64,000 nucleotides of DNA from JASLQO01 sp002327525 (lineage in GTDB: Bacteria > Pseudomonadota > Gammaproteobacteria > Pseudomonadales > Azotimanducaceae). A program made the position numbers and the translations under genes. The stretch lies in contig JASLQO010000025.1 of the NCBI GenBank assembly GCA_030744435.1, positions 62,001 through 126,000 of the forward strand, in the 5' to 3' direction. This document shows, piece after piece, positions 43,309 through 51,637 of the stretch. How positions within the stretch are numbered: the stretch's first letter is position 1; the number at the start of each line of letters is the position of its first letter. Below the pieces are notes generated by a model. The model did not search any database, was not told the DNA's origin, and saw only the letters and a program-made list of their open reading frames with translations.

Positions 43309-43743
43309 TCACTTGACGCCGCGGTAGAACGGCAGCCTCTCACGCACGGGATCAAGCAGAGACCAGTCACCCTGCTCCACCTCGAATCCTCCCGGATACG
43401 GTGGTCGCACCTCCATCTCGAGAGAGCGCATCACGCGCTCGTCACGGTAGAAGCAGCGAACCACCAAACTGACAAAGAGCCCGACATGTTCTGGTTCGAG
43501 CGTCTGTGCCACCGCATTGATGTCCCCTCCTTCCTCCAGCGCGTTCTGCAGGGCCGACAATGCCACCCGCACGTGCTCGGCAAGTGGCACCGACGCGCAC
43601 AGAATGTCGAAGAAGATGACGTCATCATCTGCCCCCGGCAAGCCGGACGATGGCGCCGCGGGGATCATGGCTCCGGCAAGGCTTCGAAACAACTGCCGTT
43701 GCGAAACCGAAAACGGAAGATCGGTTGCGATCGCGTCATTCAT
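43309..43743 (-). CDS. Gluconate-2-dehydrogenase-subunit-3-like partner of GMC oxidoreductase
   Basis: A 144-residue protein of the family that pairs with GMC flavoproteins as a small subunit (gluconate 2-dehydrogenase subunit 3). Its start lies 2 bases after the stop of the GMC gene, so the pair is co-translated. The segment LFRSLAGAMIPAAPSSGLPGADDD is characteristic of these subunits, and RPPYPGGFEVEQGD also recurs. No twin-arginine signal is visible here, so the complex may be cytoplasmic. An adjacent short frame (43171-43311) with FDTEKMLQRYENGDP has no assigned function. Confidence 0.75.
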   Translation of the reverse strand: MNDAIATDLPFSVSQRQLFRSLAGAMIPAAPSSGLPGADDDVIFFDILCASVPLAEHVRVALSALQNALEEGGDINAVAQTLEPEHVGLFVSLVVRCFYRDERVMRSLEMEVRPPYPGGFEVEQGDWSLLDPVRERLPFYRGVK

Positions 43744-43745
43744 GA

Positions 43746-45350
43746 TCAGTCCTCATCGAAGAGAGTGGTCAGACGCCGCTTTATGCTGTCGGCCACATAC
43801 AGCGCAATAGCCTGAATGGTGCGCGTGGGATTTACACCCGCCGAGGTGACGAACACGCTGCCATCGATAATGAAGAGGTTGCGCACATCGTGACTACGGC
43901 CCCACGGGTTGACTACCGAGGTGGCTGCATCGGTTCCCATTCTAGCGGTACCCAGAAGATGCCAACCGCCCGCACGGATGGGCGAATCCGTCAACACATC
44001 GATTGCGCCTGCGGCGCGTAATACCTCATTACCGCGCGCCACGGCATGATCGAGCATGCGATGGCTGTTCTCGCTCATCGTGTATTCGATTTTCGGCGAT
44101 GGGATACCGTTTGTATCGCACAGGTGCGCATCGAGTGTCACGCGGTTGTGCGCCTCTGGCAGATCTTCGCAGATCGCCACCATACCGGCGATACGATTGT
44201 GAAGGCGGCGGTAGGCCTCGTGATGGCCATCGCCCCACGGAATGCGCCCCGTAAACATTCCACTCAACGCCGTCATCACCGGGCCGCGCCCACGCGTGAT
44301 CTCGAAGCTATAGCCACGCACGAAATCGCGGTGCGGATCCGTCTCGTAGAATTCCTGGCTCCATATGCAGTTGCCGGGTCCCATGTAGCCATCCAGCGGT
44401 TCTTCGAACACACCCTGCATTGAGGCATAAGGGTGGAACATGAGATTGCGGCCCACCAGGCCACTGGAGTTGGCAAGACCGTCCGGAAACGTTGAGGAAA
44501 CGGAGTTCAACAGAATGCGCGGCGTTCCGACACCGTTGCAGGCAAGCACCACGATTTCTGCCCCAAGAAAGTGCTCCACACCCCCGGAGTCGTAGTAGGC
44601 CACGCCGCTCGCCATACCTCGGTCGTTAACCGTGATTTCACGCACCCGGCAACCAGTGCGCAGCTCCACACCGGAGCGCACTGCGTGCGGCCAGTAAGTC
44701 ACGTCGGTGCTCGCCTTCGCACCCTGGGCGCAGCCGCTGATACAGGCACCCAGGTTGGCACACTTGTCACGCCCGTCATATGGCTCCGTGGCGATGGCGG
44801 AATCCGATGGCCACCAGTGCCAGCCAAGTGCGTTGAATCCTTGTGCGAGCCGCACGCCGGACTTGCCAAGGGGTAGCGGGGGCATGACCGCCGGTTTCGA
44901 CGGATAGGCCGGATCCCCGACAAGCCCGGCCACGCCCATCATGCGATCGTTCTCGTCGTAGTAGCGAGACAGAGTTTCGTAGTCGATTGGCCAGTCGTCC
45001 GCCACTCCGTCCAACGAACGCACGCGGAAATCAGAGGGATGAAATCGCGGAAAATGCCCCGCATAGAGGATCGTAGATCCACCCACGGCATTGAAATTGG
45101 CAACTTTGATGGGCGAGGCCTCATCGTTCACCGGATAGTCTGCGGGTAGCCCACGGGTGTTGGGGCTGATGGCGAAATCGTCCAGAGCACGCGCCTCCCA
45201 GTCGCGGCCGTTACTCGGATAGTCTGAGCTGCGCAGCCACTCGCCCTGCTCGAGACAAACGATGCGCATGCGTGTCTCTGCCATGCTCCAGGCAAATGCA
45301 GCGCCCGAGGCCCCGGCGCCGATCACGAGTACATCGACGGTCTCACTCAT
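43746..45350 (-). CDS. GMC-family FAD-dependent oxidoreductase
   Basis: A 534-residue flavoprotein. The FAD-binding motif is GAGASG (11-16), NAVGGSTILYAGHF covers the FAD attachment region, and the active-site pair His464 (WHLLGTARMG) and Asn507 (GVNPTRTI) are in place, so it is likely active on an alcohol. The start overlaps the VOC gene's end (ATGA) and its stop is 2 bases before the small-subunit gene. GMC plus this kind of small subunit plus VOC and SDR proteins forms a four-gene operon; the natural substrate is unknown. Confidence 0.92.
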   Translation of the reverse strand: MSETVDVLVIGAGASGAAFAWSMAETRMRIVCLEQGEWLRSSDYPSNGRDWEARALDDFAISPNTRGLPADYPVNDEASPIKVANFNAVGGSTILYAGHFPRFHPSDFRVRSLDGVADDWPIDYETLSRYYDENDRMMGVAGLVGDPAYPSKPAVMPPLPLGKSGVRLAQGFNALGWHWWPSDSAIATEPYDGRDKCANLGACISGCAQGAKASTDVTYWPHAVRSGVELRTGCRVREITVNDRGMASGVAYYDSGGVEHFLGAEIVVLACNGVGTPRILLNSVSSTFPDGLANSSGLVGRNLMFHPYASMQGVFEEPLDGYMGPGNCIWSQEFYETDPHRDFVRGYSFEITRGRGPVMTALSGMFTGRIPWGDGHHEAYRRLHNRIAGMVAICEDLPEAHNRVTLDAHLCDTNGIPSPKIEYTMSENSHRMLDHAVARGNEVLRAAGAIDVLTDSPIRAGGWHLLGTARMGTDAATSVVNPWGRSHDVRNLFIIDGSVFVTSAGVNPTRTIQAIALYVADSIKRRLTTLFDED

Positions 45351-46051
45351 GGCTTCTCAATCCTCTTTCCCTCTGCTTCCAAAAGTTCAATCCAGATTCC
45401 GACCGGATCGTGCATGAATGCAAGGCGCACCTTACCAAATTGCCGCGGCGCCACCGGAAACGAGACACCCAGATTACTCAACTCGCTATATGCCACATCC
45501 AGGTCTTCGGTATACCAGCCATAGTGATCGATGATGCCGGTTTCCGGCTTGAACGTGTCGCGCTGCTCGAAGGTCAGGGCCATGGTATCGAACACCACGA
45601 GCGTACGCTGCCTGTCCCACGCACAGTCACCGCGTATGCCGCCGAGCATGCGTTCATACCAGGCGGCCAGCGCGCCCGGATCGTGGCACTCGACGGCGAC
45701 GTGGGTGTAGCCGGGTGAGGGCCTTTCGACCAGCTCAAGGCAGGTACCCCATGCGTCTTCCACCACCGTGGCGTCCCCGTCGGCATGTCGCAACCGGCCA
45801 CCCCGTGCGAGCATGTGTTCCACCACATCGCCAACATCCGGCACGCCGATGCCGATGCGCGCGACGCGCCCGTGTTCTGGCGCCGTGGCGACCGCTTCGC
45901 CCTGTATCTGCAGCAGGTTTGGCCCTATGTACAGATTCTCCGAGCGTGGAGTGGCGGCAACTCTATGCGCGGGTGTATGGGCCGAATGCCAGGCGGCCGC
46001 TTCCGTGCGATCAGGCAACGTGATGTGCACGTGATGCCAGGGATAGTGCAT
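45347..46051 (-). CDS. Two-domain VOC protein
   Basis: A 234-residue protein with two vicinal-oxygen-chelate modules: the first beginning HHVHITLPDR, the second HVAVECHDPGALAAWYERML with the later GIWIELLEAEG. Extradiol-dioxygenase or glyoxalase-like enzymes share this form, with His...Glu metal ligands plausible at both modules. It is coupled by ATGA to the GMC gene and lies 3 bases after the SDR stop, so it probably acts on the same compound. Substrate unknown. Confidence 0.82.
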   Translation of the reverse strand: MHYPWHHVHITLPDRTEAAAWHSAHTPAHRVAATPRSENLYIGPNLLQIQGEAVATAPEHGRVARIGIGVPDVGDVVEHMLARGGRLRHADGDATVVEDAWGTCLELVERPSPGYTHVAVECHDPGALAAWYERMLGGIRGDCAWDRQRTLVVFDTMALTFEQRDTFKPETGIIDHYGWYTEDLDVAYSELSNLGVSFPVAPRQFGKVRLAFMHDPVGIWIELLEAEGKRIEKP

Positions 46052-46054
46052 GTC

Positions 46055-46768
46055 TCAGCCCACGTGTTCAGGGGCGAACATGGCGTACTCCTTCTCATTC
46101 CAGAATACCTTGCCGCTGGGTCCGTCGGCCGGCAGCGTGGCCAGCATGCGTGCCGTCGGCCACGTCACCTCGGGTGCCTGGAGGTTGGGCATGTCACGTC
46201 CCCAGATACCGGTGTTGGTCGGTCCCGGTATCAGCATGTTGATCAGGATGTCGGCGTCCTCCACCTCCCGTGCGGCGGTCCGGCTGGCCGTCCAGATGGC
46301 AGCCTTGGCAGCCGCATATGCCGAGTGGCCTGGCGCATCCGCTTCGGCGTGCCTCGAAATAGTGTTGATGATGCGTCCATACCCCTGATCGCGCATGTGC
46401 GGAATGGCGCAGCGCATACCGTTTACAGTGCCGAACAAGTGTACGGCCACGTGGCTTTCGAACACTCCCGCAGGAGCATCTTCAATGCGCCGTCCGAAGC
46501 CGAGCCCGGCATTGTTGAACAGCACATCGAGACGGCCCGACTTCGAGACCGCAGCCTCGATCATCGCCTCTACCGCACTCGCATCCGCAACGTCCGTCAG
46601 CAACGGCTTGACACCAAACGCGCGTAGAGCCTCGATACCGTCCGGTACGATATCGGCAGCAAACACAGTCGCACCTTCCCTGGCGAACCCTTCCGCCCAG
46701 ACACGCCCGATGCCACTGCCCGCACCCGTTACCAGCACCGTCGTTGTTCCCATCGATTTCTGAGTCAT
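46055..46768 (-). CDS. Short-chain dehydrogenase/reductase
   Basis: A 237-residue classical SDR with cofactor motif TGAGSGIG, NNAG, the active-site serine in INTISRHAEA and the catalytic YAAAK. The first codons MTQKSMGTTTVLVTGAG put the glycine motif at about residues 14-21. It is the first gene of the operon SDR-VOC-GMC-small subunit, and likely supplies the oxidised or reduced partner of the GMC substrate. Confidence 0.9.
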   Translation of the reverse strand: MTQKSMGTTTVLVTGAGSGIGRVWAEGFAREGATVFAADIVPDGIEALRAFGVKPLLTDVADASAVEAMIEAAVSKSGRLDVLFNNAGLGFGRRIEDAPAGVFESHVAVHLFGTVNGMRCAIPHMRDQGYGRIINTISRHAEADAPGHSAYAAAKAAIWTASRTAAREVEDADILINMLIPGPTNTGIWGRDMPNLQAPEVTWPTARMLATLPADGPSGKVFWNEKEYAMFAPEHVG

Positions 46769-46855
46769 GCTCGTGTTACGGCCTCCCTACTTGCATCGTT
46801 TCTCCAATTGATCCCCAATATGCACTTGATATCAATACCGGAACGGGGCGCGGTG

Positions 46856-47266
46856 ATGAAAGTGAAGGGGGCCTGCCACTGCGGGGCGATAACGTTCGGG
46901 GCGGAAATCAATCCAGACCATGTGGCCGTGTGTCATTGCACCGACTGCCAAAGCATGGCGAGCGCGCCCTTCCGCACCATGGTGATCACGCCCGAGGCAT
47001 CATTCCAGCTGAACAGCGGTCGATTGAAAAACTACATCAAGCGCACCGCACAGAGCGGCAATCTGCGTGAACTGACATTCTGCGACCAGTGCAGCACGCA
47101 AGTGTATGCCACCTCCGTCGGGGACGAGGGATCGCGGATGCTCGCCTTGCGCGTGGGGACGCTGGATGTGCGCGCCGACCTCAAACCCAGCCGGCAGATC
47201 TGGTGCCAGTCACGCCTGGGATGGCTGGACGATCTGACTTCGATACCTGGCCAGGAGCGCCAGTAG
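46856..47266 (+). CDS. GFA-family (glutathione-dependent formaldehyde-activating-like) zinc protein
   Basis: A 136-residue protein with the GFA zinc pattern: Cys7 and Cys9 (ACHCGA), Cys26, Cys28, Cys31 (CHCTDC), and Cys76/Cys79 (FCDQCS). This is the CENP-V/GFA fold with two zinc sites. Members bind glutathione adducts in some bacteria; most are of unknown function. The ATG at 46856 is preferred since the upstream open frame lacks homology. Divergent from the SDR gene. Confidence 0.9.
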   Translation: MKVKGACHCGAITFGAEINPDHVAVCHCTDCQSMASAPFRTMVITPEASFQLNSGRLKNYIKRTAQSGNLRELTFCDQCSTQVYATSVGDEGSRMLALRVGTLDVRADLKPSRQIWCQSRLGWLDDLTSIPGQERQ

Positions 47267-47294
47267 TCAGCACCTCTGTGTCGAACTGGCTGCC

Positions 47295-47385
47295 TATGAT
47301 AACCCTTTAATATTTTCTGTTAATTCAATAGATTATAAGGTTTTATTTAGAAATGACTATATCTTCTATTACCGCAACCCTCGAG
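47295..47385. other. Strongly AT-rich patch
   Basis: About 90 bases with long A/T runs (for example TTTAATATTTTCTGTTAATT) in an otherwise GC-rich region, between the GFA stop and the flavin protein stop. It borders the recombinase remnant (47765-48052) by a few hundred bases and may be foreign or promoter-like DNA. Confidence 0.5.
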
Positions 47386-47391
47386 CGTTGA

Positions 47392-47742
47392 TCAGGCACC
47401 CGTCAACCTGACGAGCGGAATCACGCGCTCTGTGCTGCACTGGCATTCTCCGAAGACAGGCATCGTTTCAACGACCCGGGCGTACCGCTTCGAGCGCTCC
47501 GGCTCCACCGCCACCTCGGCATGGGCGCTGAAGTGCTCATTGCCTACCTCGACCCCTACCTCCGGATTGGCGACCAGATTGTCGAACCACGGCGCACTGT
47601 TGGGTGCGCCAGCGTACGAGACAACGATGTAGCACTCACCATCGGCCAGATAGACGAGCAGAGTGAAATTCTTCCAGGTCGCCATGGTTGGAATCTCGCC
47701 GGTGTTCTTGGCACGGTTGATGTCGACGCCATGCTTACGCAT
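47392..47742 (-). CDS. Deazaflavin (F420)-dependent nitroreductase-like protein
   Basis: A 116-residue split-barrel protein: FTLLVYLADGECYIVVSYAGAPNSAPWFDNLVANPEVGVEVG has the shape of the Ddn/Rv3547 family that binds F420, with the short NSAPWFDNL helix as hallmark. F420-dependent enzymes are uncommon in proteobacteria. The start ATG at 47742 is followed by the fold; the ribosome site is weak. No partner genes. Confidence 0.8.
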   Translation of the reverse strand: MRKHGVDINRAKNTGEIPTMATWKNFTLLVYLADGECYIVVSYAGAPNSAPWFDNLVANPEVGVEVGNEHFSAHAEVAVEPERSKRYARVVETMPVFGECQCSTERVIPLVRLTGA

Positions 47743-47764
47743 GGTTGTCGGGCGCCATCGTCAA

Positions 47765-48052
47765 GATACCAGTACTTTTCAACGGGCTATGCGTATTGCC
47801 GTCCAGAACCCAAACATACAAAGGCCCGCCAGCACACACAGGTTACGTCACAGCTTCGCAACACACGCGCTGGAAAATGGCCTGGACATAGGCACCGTCC
47901 GGCAGTAACTCGGCCACGCCTCCCTTGAGACCACACAAATCCATACCCATGTGTTGAAACGCGGTGCTCAGATGGTGCGCAGTCCACTCGAGAATATATA
48001 CGCTTCGCTCACCAATGCGTCGGTTGCAGCAGTTCTCCACCAGGGCATATGA
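47765..48052 (+). pseudogene. C-terminal remnant of a tyrosine recombinase (integron-integrase type)
   Basis: The frame encodes FQRAMRIAVQNPNIQRPAS, then HRLRHSFATHALENGLDIGTVRQ, a TAA at 47906-47908, then LGHASLETTQIHTHVLKRG and VRSPLENIY. This matches the C-terminal catalytic half of IntI/XerC-type recombinases: the box II Arg-His (HxLRHSFATH) and LGH are present, but the position of the nucleophilic Tyr (I-Y-THV) reads His (IHTHV). So a nonsense codon and a lost catalytic residue. The N-terminal half, attI and cassettes are not seen. Confidence 0.75.
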
Positions 48053-48139
48053 ACAGCCTGGTACTGAAAGTCCCAGATGACGATTGTCGCACCCGCCCGT
48101 CAACGCTATGGTGAGGCCAATCAGTCTGCTGGAGTACAC

Positions 48140-49120
48140 GTGTCCCGCAATTACATCGTCTATGGCGGAGAACTCAGCTACTTCACGCGAAAGCTCGAAG
48201 CCGCACTCACTTTCTACGGTGCCGATTTCGAGATCCGTGCAAAAAACGCGGACAATCGTGAAGAGATCGAGCGGCGCAGTGGAACCCACCAGGTTCCCGT
48301 TCTGCATACGCCTGAAAACTGGATGATCGCGGACACCACGCCCCTGATGCAGATGCTCGATGCGCGATTTCCACCCCGGCACATGTTCCCCCCGGGTCCG
48401 ATGGGCGTGCTGGTGCATGTTCTGGAAGAGTTTTTTGATGAATGGGTCGCAAGGGTCATGGTGCACTATAGGTGGCACTATCCGCGAAGTGCCGAGTTTG
48501 CTTCAGTGCGTATGGCGGGCGGGGATGAGCGGGCTGCGGCCACTGTACGGGAATGGGGGCCGAGGGCTTGTCGAGCCACGGGCACCGATTCGGAACACCA
48601 GCAGCGTGAAGCCGAAGCCGAGTATCAGCGTGTACTGCAGGCCATGGAAACGCAGCTGGGTCAGACATCCTGGATGCTCGGTGATCGGCCTACTGCGCTC
48701 GACTGTATTTTGCTGGGTGGCTTAAGGGCGCACACCAACATGGATCCAGACCCGAAGGAGGTTACCGCGGCGTATCCACGCGTTGTCGCCTGGGCCGAGG
48801 GCGGTGCTGATAGCTGGCATGGTGGCGGAGAGCTCGCGCCCTTCCCCGAGTCAACACCGTTCGCCGCTTTCGTCCTCTGCGAGATGGTCGGCACCTACAA
48901 GCCCTATGTGCTGGCCAATGCGAGGGCACAAGACGCGGGCGCCAAGGCTTTCCACTTCGACACCTACGGTGAGGATGTCAGCTATCTCTCCCGGCCCTAT
49001 CCCGAGGCGTCCAGGCAGATGATCGTCCAGCGCATACGCAATCAGCTCAGAGGCGATGAACGTGACACAGTAGAATCCTGGCTATCGCGAGCCGGCCTCG
49101 CCGAGTGTTTCATTTCCTGA
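48140..49120 (+). CDS. Glutathione S-transferase-like protein
   Basis: A 326-residue protein with an N-terminal thioredoxin-like GST domain (YIVYGGELSYFTRKLEAAL...), with the HQVPVLHTP cis-proline turn and a DTTPLMQMLD helix, then a helical domain with a GDRPTALDCILLGGL N-cap. The C-terminal 90 residues are longer than usual. The start is GTG at 48140: GGAG lies 5 bases upstream and gives a normal first strand. It does not resemble the intact GST at 23949 closely. The substrate is not known. Confidence 0.75.
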   Translation: MSRNYIVYGGELSYFTRKLEAALTFYGADFEIRAKNADNREEIERRSGTHQVPVLHTPENWMIADTTPLMQMLDARFPPRHMFPPGPMGVLVHVLEEFFDEWVARVMVHYRWHYPRSAEFASVRMAGGDERAAATVREWGPRACRATGTDSEHQQREAEAEYQRVLQAMETQLGQTSWMLGDRPTALDCILLGGLRAHTNMDPDPKEVTAAYPRVVAWAEGGADSWHGGGELAPFPESTPFAAFVLCEMVGTYKPYVLANARAQDAGAKAFHFDTYGEDVSYLSRPYPEASRQMIVQRIRNQLRGDERDTVESWLSRAGLAECFIS

Positions 49121-49161
49121 TCGCAGCAAACCCGCACACAACTCATTCACCTGGACCGCCA

Positions 49162-50034
49162 ATGCCGTACAACACCATCCATTACAGCGTGCAGGATCGT
49201 ATTCTCACGCTCATGCTCAACCGCCCTGAAAACCTCAATGCCTTCACGGTCGAAATGGCCAACGAGCTCGTTCACGCATTCAATCGCGCCAGCAATGACG
49301 AGGACGTTGGTGCGGTTGTCGTCACAGGTGCGGGCCGCGCGTTTTGCGCCGGTATGGACCTGTCGGTGGAAGGCAACGTGTTTGGGCTCGATGAAGGCCA
49401 GACACCCACGCTAGACGATCTTCATAAACGTTTTGATTATCCCTCTATAGTCGAGGGTGTACGAGATACGGGTGGTCGGGTCGCACTGGCTATCTACGAC
49501 TGCAACAAACCCGTAATCGGTGCCATCAACGGGGCCGCCGTCGGTGTCGGTGCGACAATGACGCTAGCCATGGACGTGCGCTATGCCTCCGAGAAGGCTC
49601 GTATGGGTTTCGTGTTCGCCAAACTCGGCATCACGATGGAAGCCTGCTCTTCCTGGTTTCTACCGCGAATCGTGGGTATGGGTAAGGCCATGGAACTCAT
49701 CTATTCCGCGCGCATCATCAACGGTGAGCAGATGGCGCGGATTGGTCTTGCCAACGAGGTTTGTAGCGCGGAAGACCTCTTGCCCACAGCCATGGGGCTC
49801 GCTAGAGAACTAGCCACGCGTTCGCCCGTCAGCACGGCGCTCATGCGGCACATGCTCTACCGGATGTCAGCCGCCGATCACCCTGTGGAGGCCCACAGAG
49901 TCGATTCGCTTTCCATGTTTTACACCAGCATCGGCGATGGCAAGGAAGGCGTCACCGCGTTCCTCGAGAAACGCGATCCAGAATTCAGCGGCAATACGGC
50001 TAAAATGCCGCCCTTCTTTCCGTGGTGGGAGTAA
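49162..50034 (+). CDS. Enoyl-CoA hydratase/isomerase family protein
   Basis: A 290-residue crotonase-fold protein: AFCAGMDL and NGAAVGVGATMTL oxyanion segments, and KLGITMEACSSWFLPRIVGMGKAMEL, in which Glu corresponds to a catalytic glutamate of hydratases. The C-terminal EKRDPEFSG helix is standard. The ATG at 49162 is chosen; the open frame upstream has no homology. It likely works in beta-oxidation of a branched or cyclic acyl-CoA; a role in the same pathway as the hydratase at 1962 is possible. Confidence 0.9.
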   Translation: MPYNTIHYSVQDRILTLMLNRPENLNAFTVEMANELVHAFNRASNDEDVGAVVVTGAGRAFCAGMDLSVEGNVFGLDEGQTPTLDDLHKRFDYPSIVEGVRDTGGRVALAIYDCNKPVIGAINGAAVGVGATMTLAMDVRYASEKARMGFVFAKLGITMEACSSWFLPRIVGMGKAMELIYSARIINGEQMARIGLANEVCSAEDLLPTAMGLARELATRSPVSTALMRHMLYRMSAADHPVEAHRVDSLSMFYTSIGDGKEGVTAFLEKRDPEFSGNTAKMPPFFPWWE

Positions 50035-50254
50035 ACACCGCGTCTGCAAAAGCCCCGATATCGTGTCGCTGTGCTGGAAACCGCGCCGGCACATCGGTGC
50101 TCGCGGCCGGACAGACACTGTTTTCAGCATCGGGATCGCTACGGCAGCGACCGGAACGGTGCGCGCCCGTGTCCTGGCTCACCCGCACAGACACACAGGT
50201 CGTCGCCCGCGAGTTCGAGCCCCATATAACCAGCGTTTTCTGGAGCTGAACCCC

Positions 50255-51595
50255 TTGCAACAGCGTAGCTTCACCGAGGGTTCCGTCCCGAGCCACCTCA
50301 TTCGGCTGACAGGCTACATGACGCTTGGGATGGTGTCCGTCATGACCGCGAGCCTCGTGGAAGCCGTCTATGTCGGCATGGTCGGCACTTTGGAACTCGC
50401 AGCGTTGTCCTTCACCTTTCCCCTGGTGATGATCCTGCAGGGTGTGTCCATGGGCGTCAGTGTGGGGGCATCATCGGTGGTGGCGCGTGCGATGGGTGCC
50501 GGAGAACGCGAGCGCGGGCGCCTCCTCACCACGCATGCATCCATGCTGGTGATGATCCTCGTCGTCATTCTCGGCACCGCCGCCTGGTTCGCGCTCGAAT
50601 CCTTTTTCTCCCTGCTCGGTGCCGAACCCGATGTGCTCGCGGCCACCGTCAGCTACATGCAGATCTGGCTACTGGGCCTGCCCTGCTTTGCGTTCGCATT
50701 CGTCGGTTCCACCCTGATGCGTGCCGCTGGCGATGCAGTGACGCCGGGGTACCTGATGACCGTAGGATCGGGACTGCACGTATTAATCGCGCCGTTCTTC
50801 ATCTTCGGTCTCGCCGGCGCGCCCGAGATGGGTCTCGATGGCGCGGCTGTGGGCTTCGTCATCGCACGCATCATCAGCTTCGTCGCGTATGCGTACTGCT
50901 TCGTCATTCGGGACAGACTCGTGGTCGCTCGGCTACAGGGAATGTGGCAATCGTGCCTCGAGATTCTTCACGTGGGTCTACCGGCGGTGGCCTCCAACCT
51001 CATCGCGCCAGTCTCTATGACGGTGATCACGCGTTTGTTGGCAGCGCACGGCGCACCGGTCGTGGCCGGATTTGGGGTCGCCAGCCGAGTGGAGGCCATG
51101 ATCATGATGATCATTTTCGCGATGACCATGAGCGTGGCGCCATTCGTCGGACAGAACTGGGAAGCAGGTCACCTCGGGCGCGTCAAAACCGCGCTCAGCC
51201 TCTGCAACCGGTTTTCCATGGGGTGGGGTCTGTTCGCATTCACGATCATGTTGATCGGCGCCGAGCCCATTGCCGCGCTCCTGAACGAAGACCCCGAAGT
51301 CGTGGCGGTCGCTACTGGCTATCTCACGATCATCCCTTTGAGTATTGGTTTCATCGGGGTAACGCAAACGGCCACCCAGAGTTTCAACGCACTGGGAAAA
51401 CCCATGCCACCACTGCTCATCTCCATTCTGCAGATGCTGGTGATCTACATCCCGCTCGCACTGATCGGCGATTATCTGTGGGGCTACGTGGGTATTTTCG
51501 TCGCCCTGGTCGCGACCAGCGCGCTGGTGGCAGCACTCGGTTTCGTCTGGATCAACTACACCGTTAAGCGAGGTATCAATAAGGGCCACGTCTGA
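50255..51595 (+). CDS. MATE-family multidrug efflux transporter
   Basis: A 446-residue inner-membrane antiporter with twelve hydrophobic segments in two similar halves: LTGYMTLGMVSVMTASLVEAVYVGMVG at the start and ASNLIAPVSMTVITRLLAAHGAPVVAGFGV at the second half, both typical of MATE proteins. The TTG at 50255 is preferred: GGAG is 9 bases upstream and the length fits the family; the longer open frame upstream lacks homology. It exports drugs or metabolites using a proton or sodium gradient. Confidence 0.92.
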   Translation: MQQRSFTEGSVPSHLIRLTGYMTLGMVSVMTASLVEAVYVGMVGTLELAALSFTFPLVMILQGVSMGVSVGASSVVARAMGAGERERGRLLTTHASMLVMILVVILGTAAWFALESFFSLLGAEPDVLAATVSYMQIWLLGLPCFAFAFVGSTLMRAAGDAVTPGYLMTVGSGLHVLIAPFFIFGLAGAPEMGLDGAAVGFVIARIISFVAYAYCFVIRDRLVVARLQGMWQSCLEILHVGLPAVASNLIAPVSMTVITRLLAAHGAPVVAGFGVASRVEAMIMMIIFAMTMSVAPFVGQNWEAGHLGRVKTALSLCNRFSMGWGLFAFTIMLIGAEPIAALLNEDPEVVAVATGYLTIIPLSIGFIGVTQTATQSFNALGKPMPPLLISILQMLVIYIPLALIGDYLWGYVGIFVALVATSALVAALGFVWINYTVKRGINKGHV

Positions 51596-51637
51596 ATCCG
51601 ATCCCGTCGATCGATCAATCGACCAGCTACATCGGAA

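Noticed and set aside
43171..43311. Short frame FDTEKMLQRYENGDP... as a separate gene
   Set aside because: It has no start with ribosome site and overlaps the small-subunit gene's end; it may be the tail of a lost gene but cannot be named.
47765..48052. A working integron with gene cassettes
   Set aside because: Only the C-terminal half of the recombinase remains, it has a stop and lacks the catalytic Tyr, and no attC-like imperfect repeats were seen near it.
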